From positions 327,502,297 to 327,566,296 of the forward strand of contig CM066040.1 of assembly GCA_033557465.1 (NCBI GenBank): 64,000 bases of DNA, given 5' to 3'. Shown here in pieces: positions 9,500 through 20,929 of the stretch. The first letter of the stretch is position 1; each line of letters begins with the position of its first letter. The notes under the pieces are model-generated. The model had not been told where the DNA came from, made no database searches, and saw only the letters and a program-made list of their open reading frames with translations. The DNA comes from Ichthyophis bannanicus (Eukaryota > Chordata > Amphibia > Gymnophiona > Ichthyophiidae). Position numbers and translations under genes: made by a program.

Positions 9500-12400
9500 A
9501 TGGCTGGATCAAAGCCCGTGGGATGTCTGACTGCTGATGTAGCTGCGCATGAAATGAGAGTCAGAAGCTACAAAGATGTCTTATATATTGGGACATGGAA
9601 CGTATCAAGCATGAACCAAGGGAAGTTGGAGGTGGTCAAGAATGAAATGGAATGTGTACAACTCGATCTGTTGGGTGTCAGCAAACTGAAATGGACTGGC
9701 ATTGGGCACTTTGCATCTACTAGGCTGGAAATAAAAGACAAAGAAGAAATGGTGTTGTATTTATAATTAAGAAGAAACTTGCAAGAACTGTAATACAATA
9801 CAATGCAATCAGTGAACGTTTAATTTCTATTAGTCCATGAGGAATGCCCATCAACACAACTATAATTCAAGTATATGCCCCAACAACAACTGCAGAAGAG
9901 GACAGTTGATGAGTTCTACAAACAAGTGCAAGCTGAAATTGACAGAACATGCAAACAGGATATGGGAGACTGGAATGAAAAGGTTGGCAACAAAGAAGAA
10001 GGCAAAGTGGTTGGAAAATATGGACTTGGCAACAGAAATGAAGCTGGAGAAAGACTGATAGAATTCTGCAAGACCAACAATCTATTCATCTCAAACACCT
10101 TCTTCCAGCAACACAAACGGTGACTGTACACATGGACTTCACCCAATGGATTGTACAAAAATCAAATTGACTACATCAGTGGAAGTCAACAATGGAAAAG
10201 CTCTATAACATCAACAAAGACAAAACCTGGAGCTGTTTGTGGTACAGATCACCAACTACTAGTATGCAAACTCAAGCAAAAGTTGAAAAAGAGCAAGCCA
10301 CTCATGAATGTAGCAAAATATGACCTTGAGAATATACCACTGGAATTTAAAGACTGCCTGCAAAATCGATTTGCTGCTTTAGATACAAATGACAGAGCTC
10401 CAGAAGAGTTATGGGATGACATCAAGAAGATTGTGTTGAAAGAAAGTGAGAAGTCTCTACAAAAGGTAAAGAAGCAAAAACGGCCAAAATGGATGACTGA
10501 AGAAACTGAAAATTGCCCAGAAACAGAGAAACTAAAGGCAGAGGAGAAAGAGAGGCAATCGCAGAACTCAGAGATTTCCAACGTGCAGCAAGACAAGCCA
10601 AGGAAAAGTACAACAATGACGCATGCAAGAAAATAGAAGCAGAAACTATTAGAGGAAGAACAAGATTGGCTTTCCTAAAGCTACGAGAGAGTAAAGAAAA
10701 AATTCCAGCCTCGAATTGGAATGTTACAAGATGCTCAAGGATCCATGTTTAATGATGCTGAGAAGATCAAGGAAAAGTGGAAAGAATATACAGTCATTAT
10801 ACGAAAAAGATCAAGTGGATCAACAGCCATTAACCTATACCTTATTATGATCAGGAACCACTGGTGATGAAAGAAGACGTCGAAGCAGCATTGAAAGCCT
10901 TATCAAAGAACAAAACACCTGGCATTGATAGCATTCCCATTCAAGTATTACAGCAATCAGATGCAGTTGTTACTATACTTACAAGGCTCTGCCAGGAAAT
11001 TTGGAAGACAACATCATGGCCAACAAACTAGAAAAGATCTGTGTTTATACCAATACTAAAGACAGGTGATCCAACTGACTGTGGAAATTATTGCACAATC
11101 ACTCTGTTTCCACATGCCAGCAAGATTCTACGCAAGATTATTCAGCAGAGACTAGAACCATACCTGGAACAAGAACTGCATGAAGTGCAAGCAGGGTTCA
11201 GGAAAGGGCGAGGAACAAGAGACATCATTGCAGATTTGAGATGGACCCTTGAAAAAAGTTTAAAGAATAACAAAGGGTCAGATCAATCAGGGATATCACT
11301 CAATTTAGAAAGTCCATCAAGCACTATTTATTCACTTTACACTTCAAGCTACCATACACACAATAAAACCGGCTCCCGTATTACTCAGAAAACTACTACA
11401 CATAACAACAACCCAGAACAAAAGATCAAAATGTGAAAACACTGTATTCTTATCGAATATCAAATCTTGTTGTAACCTATTCAATGTATATATAATTATG
11501 TATAATTATTTAGATAGTTATTCCCCAGTTCACACCCAGTTGATTTTCCCTGTTATCTGTAAACCTAGATCAGTCATGTACTGACAAGTATGTTGTTGTT
11601 CAATGTAAACCGCACTGATGATGAATAGTGCGGTATATAAAAAATGTTAAATAAATAAATAAAATAAATAATCTATATGTGTTTTATTGACTACAACAAG
11701 GCTTTTGACGGTAAACCATGAGAAACTCTGGGCCACATTAAGAAGATGGGTATACCAGAACACCTGAAAGTCCTCTTGCACAACCTTTGCATTGATCAAG
11801 AAGCAACAGTTCAAACAGAACACGGAGAAACAGAATGGTTTAAAATCAGCAAAGGTGTACGACAAGGCTGAATACTTTCCCCTACCTGTTTAATTTATAT
11901 GCAGAACAAATCATCAGAGAAGCAGGACTATATGAAGACAACCGAGGTGTGAAGATTGCTTCTCAAGATCAAGCCACATAGTTTTAAAATGGGCCTGCAC
12001 CTTAATGTAAAGAAAACAAAGATCCTGACAACTGGCAAAATCAGTAAGTTCATCGTTGATGGAGAAGAAACTGAAATAGTGGACAACTTTAACCTACTTG
12101 GATCAACTATCAATAAAGAAAAAAGGAGTCACGAAATCCGACGACGCATTGCTCTTGGCAGAATGGCTATGAAAGACCTAGACAAGAGCAGAGGTGTCTC
12201 TCTCCATACAAAGATTTGACTCGTTCAAGCCATGGCATTTTCAATATCATATGGATGTGAAAATTAGACAGTGAAAAAGATAGGAAGAAAATCAATGCCT
12301 TTGAATTATGGTGCTGGTGACGAATACTGTGTATACCATGGACTGCCCGAAGAACAAACCAGTCAGTACTAGAGGAGATCAAACCCAAGTTTTCTTTAGA

Positions 12401-12535
12401 AGCTCAGATGACAAGACTTTGAATTTCATACTTTGGACACATCATGTGAAGAGAGAGATCATTAGAGAAATACATCATGCTCGGCAAGGTAGAAGGTCAA
12501 CGAAAAAGAGGAAGGCCAGCAATGAGATGGATTGA
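9500..12535 (+). pseudogene. RTE ORF2 remnant: AP endonuclease + reverse transcriptase
   Basis: The frame is broken into pieces by stops and indels. The endonuclease part reads IGTWNVSSMNQGKLEVVKNE (9590-9650) and later NRNEAGERLIEFC, NQIDYISGSQQWKSSI and AVCGTDHQLLV; the last is the catalytic D-H block. The RT part includes RSVFIPILKTGDPTDCGNY-like and VQAGFRKGRGTRD (11180-11225). Motif A (FDYNKAFD-like) follows the L2 insertion at about 11690, and motif B GVRQG (about 11855) carries a stop directly after it. Sequence then jumps from 'GVKIAS' to KMGLHLNVKKTKIL, so the YADD catalytic block appears deleted near 11960. The enzyme would nick DNA and reverse-transcribe element RNA, but this copy cannot. 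Family assignment to RTE/BovB is by motif order and wording. Confidence 0.82.
11274..11671 (+). mobile_element. L2 3' end inserted in the RTE RT domain
   Basis: The first part encodes an L2 C-terminus (ITQFRKSIKHYLFTLHFKL in one frame). The tail reads 'ttcaatgtaaaccgcact', 'gtgcggtatataaaaaatg' and TAAATAAATAAA. RTE coding sequence (ctatatgtgttttattgac) resumes immediately afterwards at about 11672. It is 5'-truncated, and no clear target-site duplication is seen. Confidence 0.82.
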
Positions 12536-12668
12536 TACAATAACAGCAGCTATGGATGCCACTCTGTCAACCATGAGCTACCTGACTGAAGACCAAACAC
12601 AGTTTAGGACAACTATCCAGAGGGTTGCTATGAGTCGACACTGACTTGACGGCGCTTAACAACAACAA

Positions 12669-13715
12669 ATTTGAACCCCATTATTCTCAGTGAGGCCTAT
12701 TTACTAAGCTGAGGGTAATTTTATAAAATGTTACCTAGACTGGGAGGGCAAGAAGGCAAACTATTTTATAAAGGCTCATATGAGCCTATATATCATTAAA
12801 AAAAATACCAGTCACAGGTAAATATACTCCCAAGCCCCAGAACACACCTACACCAGTGTCACATACAAGTATGCAGATTCTTGTCATCGCACATACTGGT
12901 TCATGAAAGGTAATTTATTAAGTGACATTTTGCATATTTGTTCCAACTTTTTACTTTTTGGCTGTTTTTTTATATACATCTTTTATTGCCTACCTCTTAT
13001 AATACTATTTAGCCACTGTGTTGTGTTAGAATAGCTGCATACAAAAAAAAAAAGGAAAAACGACATTGCTTTTCTTCTTTGCCCTTTCTGCAAAGGAGAA
13101 GGTTTTTTTTGCAAATTTCTACCTGTCCATAGTCCTTTAGACCTACAATCTAGTGGCAAACAACCTACATTTTGGTTAGAAGCTTAGGGAAATCTAGCTA
13201 GTCTGTATTCCTTATCTACTCTTTCTTGATCATAAATCTGAGTTTACCCTCAACTCATATCAGATCTACTGTCCTGGGACACAAATTCCCACCCACCCTA
13301 CCCCTCATCCCACCACCCCACTCCTCACCCCACCTACCCCAGAGTTGCATTGCTTATATAATCTTCTTATCATAGATAGTCATCTGCCCTCCAATTAAGT
13401 AGAATGCCCCCTTTTCTCCTTTTGCTAAAACTGCTTTACAACTCTTTCAATCAACCTATCGTGTATTCAGTGCAATAGCTGTGGTGTCTTCATTCTAAGA
13501 AGTATCATTTGGAGTCTTAGATTTTGACCTATATGTCTCAAGCTATCTGCTATGTATAAGAAATGGACTCTATTAAGGTAAGAATTAGCAGCAATGAAAC
13601 ACACTTTCCCTACAGTACAAATTGAAAACAATCCACCATCACTCTCACAAAGAATCAAACATCCCAGGAACAAATGGATCAAAGTGGGCTCTGGTAGGTT
13701 GCGACCTGTAACACG
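12669..13715. other. Unassigned AT-rich sequence
   Basis: No gene is recognised. There is a C-rich tract 'ccacccaccctacccc'-type at 13288-13342, an A-run at 13044-13055, and a 'ggcctatttactaagc' phrase at 12694-12712. Confidence 0.45.
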
Positions 13716-15044
13716 GAGACACATAAGAACATAAGAAATGCCATACTAGGTCAGACCAAGGTCCATTAAGCCCAGAATCCTTTTTCCAATAGTGGCGAAT
13801 CCAGGTCACAAGTATCTGGCAGGATCCCAAAAATGCACACGGGATCCACAATGCTCGTCCTGAGGTAAGCAGTGGGTTTCCCGGGTCTTCTTTAATAACG
13901 GTTTATAGATCTTTCCTCCAGGAACTTGTCCAAATCTTTTGTAACACAGCTACAGTAAAAGCTTTTACTATGTCCTCCGATAACAATGCACAATTTGATT
14001 ACGCGTTGAGTAAAAATATTTTTGCTCTTATTAGTCTTAAATGGGTTACATTGTAGCTTCATTGTGTGTCCTCTAGTTTTTCTACTTTTTTATGGCCTAA
14101 ATAACTGATCTATGTTTACCCGTTCCACTCCATTCATTAATTTATAGGCCTCTATCATATCCCTCCTCAGCCATCTCTTTTCCAAGTTGAAGAGCACCAA
14201 CCTTTTAAGCCTCTCCTCATAGGGCTATCTTTCCATCCCTTTTTTCATTTTTGTCGCTCTTCTCTGTACCTTTTCTAATTCTGCTATATCATTTTTTAAG
14301 ATATGGCAAAAAGACTTGCACACAATATTCAAGGTGCAGTCACATCATGGAAAAATACAGAGGCATTACAATATCCTTGGTTTTATTCTCCATTCCTTTC
14401 CTTATGATTCCTAGCATTTTATTTGCTTTCTTGGCTGCCACTGCACACTGGGCGGAGGGTTTCAACGTATTATCCATGATGATTCCTAAATCTTTTTCCT
14501 GGGTGGTGGTTTCTAAGGTACTACCATGCATTATGTAACAATAGTTTGGGTTGTTCTTTCTAGGTGCATAACTTTGCATTTGTCCACATTAAATTTCATC
14601 TGTCCATCTTCCAAATTTATCAAGGTCCTCTTGCAATTTTTCACAATCCTCTTGTGTCTTAACAACTTTGAATAATGTTTTGTCATTTGCAAATTTGATC
14701 ACATCACGCGTTATTCCCATTTTGAGGTCACTTATGAATATGTTAAAAAGCAGCGGACCCAACAAAGATCCAAGTGGTACTCCACTATTCACCTTTTTCC
14801 ATTGAGTAAATTGGCCATTTAGCCCTACTCTCTACTTTCTATCTTTTAACCAGTTCTGATCCACAATACTACACTGCATCCTATCCTATGGCTTTTAAAT
14901 TTTGCCAAGAGTCTCTCATAAGGGACCTTATCAAAAGCTTTCTGAAAATCCAGATATACTATATCAACCAGCTCACCTTTGTCTCCCTGTTTATTCACAC
15001 CTTCAAAAAATATAACAGATTAGCAAGATAAGACTTTCCTTGGC

Positions 15045-15417
15045 TAAATCTATTTATTTATTTTATTTATTTAAAGTCTTTTCTATACCGCGCTTTTTAA
15101 AATCAGCTCGGTTTACAGTTACAACAAGTTTGTACAGTCCCGGCCAAGCCGGTATTGTACTTAGAATGAACAGGATTTGCAAATTGGATTAACTGGGGTA
15201 ACTATGTACAGGCTGCACAGCAAACAGCGTGGCAGCACTTTTGGGTAACTATATACAGGCTACGCAGTCGGGCCACTGATGAGCAGTGGCACCAGGGGCT
15301 GCTTGGCCACTATTTACACAAATTAGGTGACTATTTACACATACATACCAGAGTGTCTGTTAGTGCTGTTGTGCCGGGCTGGGTCTGTGTATTGTAGGTG
15401 TGTTGGAGGGGTTGTCT
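15045..15417 (-). mobile_element. L2-type 3' end inserted in CR1
   Basis: On the plus strand it begins with ATTTATTTATTTTATTT, then 'ctataccgcgctttttaa' and 'cagctcggtttacag', the reverse complement of an L2 tail. CR1 sequence ends before it (gacttt-ccttggctaaat) and resumes after it with 'ctcccattaaaccatgac', as judged against the uninterrupted CR1 at 38760-38840. Confidence 0.75.
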
Positions 15418-15806
15418 TTCTCCCATTAAACCATGACTATCTATATGTTCAGTAATTTTATTCTTTATAAAGGTTTGTACCGTTTTGCTCTGTACTGACA
15501 TCAGGCTCACCAGTGTATACTTTCCTGGATCACCTTGGAACCCTTTTTAAAATTGGCGTTACATTGGTCATTTTCCAATCTTCCAGTACCTCAGATTATT
15601 TTAATGATAGTTCACAGATTACTAATAGTAGATCTGCAATCTCATATTTTAGTTCTTTCAACACCCTCAGATGTATACCATCCGGTCCAGGAGATTTGCT
15701 ACTCTTCAGTTTATCAAATAGTTGTAATACATCTTCCCAGTTTATCAATATTTCTTTCAATTCTTTCAATACATCACCTTTATATACCACAGCTGCGCAA
15801 CTGGCA

Positions 15807-16597
15807 TGACAGCCTCGGGTTTCGTCCCACCCTTACCCCGTCACTTCTCCCCCCCCCCCAATAAGTCACCACACATTTTGCCAGGGTTTTCTTTCAACAA
15901 AACTATTTCCATTTATTTATTAACAATGGTTATTAACAGAACAAAACTGTTGGCCACAGCATGCACATAACAATCAACAAAACACTGTACACAATTCCTT
16001 TCCGGCACCACCTGCCTTTTCTGCCCCCTCGAGAGACACAGCCAATATCCCACAGTCCTTGTAAGTGGCTGGAGGAAAATTTGCCGTAAAAGCTTTTTCC
16101 TCAGTCCTTAGTCCTCTCCATATCCTTCAGTCGAAAAGCTGTTGTGCCTGCCGTTCAAGCAGACTTGGCAACCTTTTTCTTGCTTTGCCCCCCTTTGCCC
16201 GCCGTCAAAGCGAGGCAGGGGGCCATCTGCGCAGTGTTCTTGTTGCCCTGTCAATCTCTCCGGGGGAAGGTCCATGTTTCTCTCCTGCAACTCTCCCCCT
16301 TTACTTAAAGCCTGGACTGTGTTCTCTCTCATCGGGGCGTTTTTCCTGCCGTCTCTCGCATGCTGTGACGATTCCCCTCCCCCCTTTGCTAATTGGGTGG
16401 GTCGGGAGAGTGTCCGTTCTCCTCTAGGAAGGGGGGGGAGCGGCGAAAGAGGCCGAGCCAGCACCGAACGCGCTTTTTATTCCTGGCCCAACTGCCCGCC
16501 CTTGCCGTCCCCCACCCTCCTCGCCCTCCCCCCTAACCCTCGGCCCGCCAATGGGCGTCTGTGCCCGGCCGCGGTAATTCGCAGCCGGGTCTTTTCA
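15807..16597 (-). mobile_element. Solo LTR of an LTR retrotransposon or endogenous retrovirus
   Basis: This 791-bp block interrupts CR1 coding sequence. It begins TG and ends CA, and is flanked by an identical 4-bp duplication GGCA (15803-15806 and 16598-16601). On the minus strand a TATA-like 'aataaaaagcgcg' lies about 110 bp from the 5' end. A polyadenylation-type 'aataaataaatgg' lies near the 3' end. No internal gag, pol or env region is present, so this is probably the product of recombination between two LTRs. Four-base duplications fit Ty3/Gypsy or gamma-type elements, but I cannot choose between them. Confidence 0.72.
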
Positions 16598-17818
16598 GGC
16601 ATGGCTAATTTCCCTACATATTCTTTAGTAAAGACCGAGGTAAATAATTCATTCAGCCTCTCCGCTATGGCCCTGACCTCACTTAGCGCCCCTTTTACCC
16701 CTCATCATACAATGGTCCAATTGACTCTCTCACGGGTTTTTTGCTATGAATGTACTTGAAAAAGGTTTTTTTGTATGTTTTTGCTTCCATGGCAAGCTTC
16801 TTTTCCAATTCTCTCTTTGCCTGCCTTATCAATGCCTTGCATTTAACTTGCCAGTGCTTGTGTTGTTTCTTGTGTTCGTCATTTGGCTCCTTTTTTCATG
16901 TCCTGAAAGATGCTTTTTTGGTAATAGCCGTCTCTCTGTCTTTGCCTTTAAAACATGCTGGCAGTTTTCTTAAAATGTGAAATACATCTGGTCTGGGCTT
17001 CTGAGATAGTACTTTTAAACAATGCCCATGCTTGATGTAAATCTTTTACCTCTGTAGCTGTTCGTTTTAGTTTTATCCTAACTATTTCCCTCACTTATCA
17101 TAGTCTCCCTATTGAAAGTTAAAAGGTAGTAGTGTGGATTTCCTTGCCATCCTTCTTTAATGAATTAAACTATTGCTAAGCAGCCCCAAACCCCTTATCT
17201 CTTGCACCAGATCCTGTGTTCCACTAAGGACTAGGTCCAAAATAGCTTCCCCTCTTGTCGGTTCATGAACCAGCTGCTCCAAGAAGCAATCATTTACTTC
17301 ATCTAGAAACTTTATCTCTCTAGCGTATCCTGCTGTGACATTGGCCCAGTGAATAACGGGGTAACTGAAATCAGTTATAATTACTGTGTTGTAACTTTTG
17401 TTAGATAATGAAATGCTGAAAGAAATCAGGGAAGCTATCTGTTCAATCTGGTCAGGCGGTTGGTAGTACGCCCCCCACTGCCATTGCCTTCCCCATTCTA
17501 CTGTACATGGAATTTCTATTCATAGAGAATCGACAGAGTATTTTATTTCCTGCAAAACTTTAATCCTATGTGACTCAATGCCCTCTCTAACATAGATTAC
17601 AACCCCTCCACCAATTTGATCTACTCTATCATGGCGATATAGTTTGTACCCAGGTATCACAGTGTCCCACTGGTTGTCCTCCTTCCACCAGGTCTCTGAG
17701 ATACCAATCATATCTAACCTTTCATTTAGTGCTATATATTCTAGCACTTCCATCTTATTTTTTAGACTTCTAGCATTTGCATACAGGCATTTTAGAGGTA
17801 TTTTATTCATATTAATTT

Positions 17819-18030
17819 GGTTATTTATTTATTTATTTATTTATTTAACATTGTTTGTATACCGCACTATTTAACATCAGCACGGTTTCCAGGAAACACA
17901 GATGTCCAAGGGGGGGAAACCTTGGACTTACATTAAACAAGGAATTCAAACTTGGATAACAGATAACAACTATGTACAAACTTTTCAATATAAACTATGT
18001 ACACAACTATGTACACAACTCTTATCAATT
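17819..18030 (-). mobile_element. L2-type 3' end inserted in CR1 between ORF1 and endonuclease
   Basis: On the plus strand it starts with repeated ATTT, then 'ttgtataccgcactattt' and 'cagcacggtttccag'. CR1 resumes with 'caatttggaatctttcag', as in the uninterrupted relative at 40617-40640. Confidence 0.75.
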
Positions 18031-18239
18031 GATAGGGGCAATTTGGAATCTTTCAGCTCTGTACTTAAGGGCATCTGAGTTACTTTATTTTTATTGGAAT
18101 CTCTCTGTCGGGATGCCCTAACCTCCTTCTTTTGCTAGTATCCTTCAAGGATACATCCTTCCAAACCATGCACTTCTTGGCGACTTTTGGCTTTCCCCTA
18201 TTAACTAGTTTAAAAGTTACTCTCTCTCCTTTTTAAAGG

Positions 18240-18900
18240 TTAATGCCAGCAGCCTGATTCCATCCTGATTAAGGTGGAGCCCATCCTTTCAGAAAAGACC
18301 CACCCTTCCCCAGAACACTGCCCAGATCCTAACAAATCCAAAACCCTCTTCTTAGCACCATCATCTCATCTACAGATTGAGACTCCGGAACTCTGCCTGC
18401 CTTTTGGGTCCTGCACATGGAATGGGAAGCATTTCAGAGAATGCACCCTGGAAGTTCTGGATTTCATCTTCCTACCTAAAAGCCTAAATTTTGCCTCTAG
18501 AACCTCCCTACCACACTTTCCTATGCCCTTGGTGCCAACATGTACCAAGACAGCAGACTCCTCCCCAGCACTATCTAAAACCTTGTCTAGGTGGCATATG
18601 AGGTCCTCTACCTTTGCACCAGGCAGGCATGTTACCAGGCTATCCTCACGTCCACCAGCCATCTAGCTATCCACATGTCTAATGATGAATTGTCAACTAT
18701 AACAGCTGTCCTAACACTTCCCTCATGAGCATATGGCCCTGGATAAACTTCCTCAGTGCGAGGGGGTTTTACATCTCCTGGTGGACAGGTCCTAGCTCCA
18801 TGATCACCTCCTACCACACCAAGGTGATGCTCTCCTTTAACGTGACCTCTCCCCTCCATGGCAACTGAGAGGCTGCCAGACTTGAGGTGGGACTTCGGTA
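18240..18900 (-). pseudogene. CR1 ORF1 remnant: SGNH-esterase-like domain
   Basis: On the minus strand the blocks are MAGGREDSLVTCLPGAKVED, then ESAVLVHVGTKGIGKCGREV, KFRLLGRKMKSRTSRV, and FCS/QDPKGRQSSG. The 'HVGT..IGK' block is the counterpart of the esterase GTND block, seen more clearly at 62758-63219. CR1 ORF1 proteins with an esterase-like fold are known; their role in retrotransposition is not settled. The frame is damaged. Confidence 0.75.
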
Positions 18901-19056
18901 CTCCGTCTCTGTAGATCTCGTCTATGTACCTCTCTGTCTTCCTTATGTCCTCTAAGTCTGCTTCTCTAGCCTCCAGAGATCATTCTTGTTCCCTGAGGGC
19001 AAAGAGCTCCTTGCACCCTCTCCATCAAGACATATGCCTAATGCCTTGGCAAATTA

Positions 19057-19521
19057 GTGGAAACGGAAGTGGCCTTAAAAGAGAAGGTTAACACCCAATC
19101 TACTGATAATGCAGCAAACATGAACAAATTGCAAAACAGGAAACTGTTACTACTTGAAGATTCCATCATCAGAGGGATTAACTTGGGAACACAGTCCAAG
19201 GGACAAAATATGGTCAAATGCCTCACAGGTTCTTCAGCCAGCAGGAGTACAAACCAAATTGTTAGTATAGTCAGTGCAGAAAGTAAGCATTCCAAAACTG
19301 ATGTTATCCACTCGAGTACAAATGAGCTGGCTAGAAACAGTATCTCTACAGTACAAAGGGACTTCCAGATTCTGGGAGAGAAACTTAAACCCATTGTCAA
19401 CACTATAGTATTCTCAGAAGTTCTACCTATTCCTGATAAGGGGGAAGAGAGACTGCATCACACAACCAACTTTAATATGTGGCTCAACCCTTGTATAAAA
19501 GAGAAGGATTTAGATATATAG
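19057..19521 (+). pseudogene. CR1 family B ORF1 remnant, esterase-like
   Basis: This is an open frame of about 154 codons. Near residue 30 it reads KLLLLEDSIIRGINL, in the position of the esterase GDS block but with E instead of G. Near residue 88 it reads TDVIHSSTNELARN, in the position of the GTND block but with S for G. FSEVLPIP follows, then the start of a C-terminal region. It would belong to the ORF1 protein of a CR1 element. The start shown lies inside the domain, and the 5' portion of ORF1 is not recognisable. Function of the esterase-like domain is inferred from the family, and the two substitutions suggest it is inactive here. Confidence 0.68.
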
Positions 19522-19893
19522 GCATCTGGGGCAATAGATGGAACAACAAGAGGCTATACTGTGTTGATGGACTGCATCTCTCTGTGACAGGGTAAAGGAT
19601 CCTAAGTTAAAAATTCACACAATATGTGGACAAACATTTAAACTAGGGAAAGGGGGTGACGGATGGAAAAAAAACAAGCCCAGAACGTCACTCCCAGCAA
19701 AAACATAATAACATTGGTAATAGTCATAATATTAACCCACACATCTATGACAAGAGGAATCTGGAATAAAGTCCATGCAAAATACAAGCAAGCCAACCAA
19801 CAATTGCTGGAAAGCAATGAGCACAAATGCTCAAAGTCTAGCCAACAAAGTTCCTGACCTGGAAGCCATAATGGTGGAAATGGACTTAGACAT

Positions 19894-20601
19894 GTGACCA
19901 TTACAGAAACGTGGTTTAACAAGTCTCACGAATGGGATATAGCCATAGCTGGCTATAATTTATTTAGAAAAGATAGAGAAGGCAGAAAAGGAGGAGGAGT
20001 AGCCCTATATGTCAAAAGCAATATTAAAACTGCTGAAATGCAGGGGACATGTGGAAAAGAAGAAGAGCTGTGGGTTGTGTTGGAAAGAGGAGAAGGCACT
20101 GTCATCCATACTGGTGTAGTGTACAGGCCTCCAATTCAAACTGAGAAAATGGATAGAGACTTGATCATTGATATTGTAAAGGTAGCTATGAAGAGAGACG
20201 TGATCATACTGGGTGACTTTAATCTACCAAATGTGCATTGGGGTATTTCTTCTGCAATTCTGGAAAGAAGTAAAACGATTGAGAATGCTTTCAAAGAAGC
20301 ATTGCTCAGACAACTGGTGATGGAACCAACCTGGGAAAGTTTGATGCTGGATTTAGTACTCACCAATGGAAACAGTGAGTCAAATGTCCAGGTGGGTGCC
20401 CATGTGAGCAGTAGCGATCATCACACAGAGTGGTTTAAGGTAAAAGCCAAGGCAGAGTCCAATCACAGCAAACTCCTAGACTTCAAAAATGCTGACTTCA
20501 CTAGAATGGGAAAGTACCGGAAGAAGAAGTTGGCAGGGTTAGAAGAGATAAGGGAATTGGAATTGCAGTTGGCTAAAAAGAGACAATGGATATATATGTA
20601 A
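19894..20601 (+). pseudogene. CR1 family B endonuclease domain (ORF2 part)
   Basis: An open stretch of about 235 codons reads TITETWFNKSHEWDIAIAGY, GGGVALYVKS, VYRPPIQTEK, DVIILGDFNLPNVHWG and HVSSSDHH. These supply the catalytic Glu (ETW), the Asp-Asn pair (GDFN) and the Asp-His pair (SDHH) of an APE-type endonuclease. The N-terminal 'NA(R/K)S' block lies in another frame just upstream (about 19810-19860), so a frameshift separates it. The domain would nick the genomic target before reverse transcription. Confidence 0.83.
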
Positions 20602-20929
20602 AAAAAAGCAAATAAAAACAAGAGGAAAAGGAAACATGGTTCGCCAAAGAAATGGCTGCACAAATAACGACAAAAAGCCACAGCTTTCACAAAATTCAGA
20701 AGATCACAAAAAGAAGAATGCAGAAGAGAATACAGGACAGAGCTCAAAGAGACAAAGAGAGAAAGAAGGATAGCAAAAGCAAAGACGGAAGAAAAGATGG
20801 ATAAAGATGTGAAGTGTGGAGACCAAACTTTTTTCAGGTATATTCGGGAAAAGAGGAAGATCATATAAGATACTGGATCAAACCCAGGTCCATCAAGCCC
20901 AGTAGTGACCAATCCAGGTCAGTGGAGTA

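Larger units (their letters stand above)
9105..12668 (+). mobile_element. RTE-clade (BovB-like) LINE, decayed, with L2 insertion
   Basis: The order is a 5' UTR, an APE-type endonuclease, RT, and a short 3' end reading 'gttgctatgagtcgacac' and 'gacttgacggcgcttaac' followed by AACAACAAC. This arrangement and tail are characteristic of RTE/BovB elements. An L2 3' end (11274-11671) sits inside the RT. The 5' UTR around 9334-9382 (ggaagaaaggcccggc ... cgaaaaccc) is echoed in the tail of the SINEs in this window. The copy is probably near full length but inactive. Confidence 0.85.
14340..17810 (-). pseudogene. CR1 ORF2 remnant: endonuclease and reverse transcriptase
   Basis: The endonuclease start is at 17520-17810 and reads LKCLYANARSLKNKMEVLEY, then MIGISETWWKED, and GGGVVIYVREG; the catalytic E lies in SETW. 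The RT N-terminal part at 15596-15790 has LKSSKSPGPDGIHLRVLKEL. Motif B (NSGVPLGSLLGPLLF) and the motif C region (KFANDKTLF, in which the usual FADDT is changed to FANDK) lie at 14640-14792. A C-terminal segment with [21 protein letters not shown] is at 14340-14579. Stops, indels, an L2 tail and an LTR separate these blocks, so the gene is dead. The loss of the catalytic DD is a further sign. Confidence 0.82.
13722..19021 (-). mobile_element. Near full-length CR1 LINE (family A) with three later insertions
   Basis: The 3' end is at the left (cataagaacataagaaatgc) and the ORF1 region at the right. On the minus strand the order is the ORF1 esterase-like region (about 18.2-18.9 kb), endonuclease (17.2-17.8 kb), RT (14.3-16.7 kb) and 3' UTR. 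It is interrupted by an L2 tail at 15045-15417, a solo LTR at 15807-16597 and an L2 tail at 17819-18030. Many frameshifts are present. The same family, read on the other strand, is at 62325-64000. Confidence 0.85.

Noticed and set aside
16108..16759. Protein-coding gene in the 16.1-16.8 kb region (frames of 118-205 codons on both strands)
   Set aside because: The stretch coincides with the GC-rich solo LTR and the flanking CR1; the translations are low-complexity and cross the LTR boundary.
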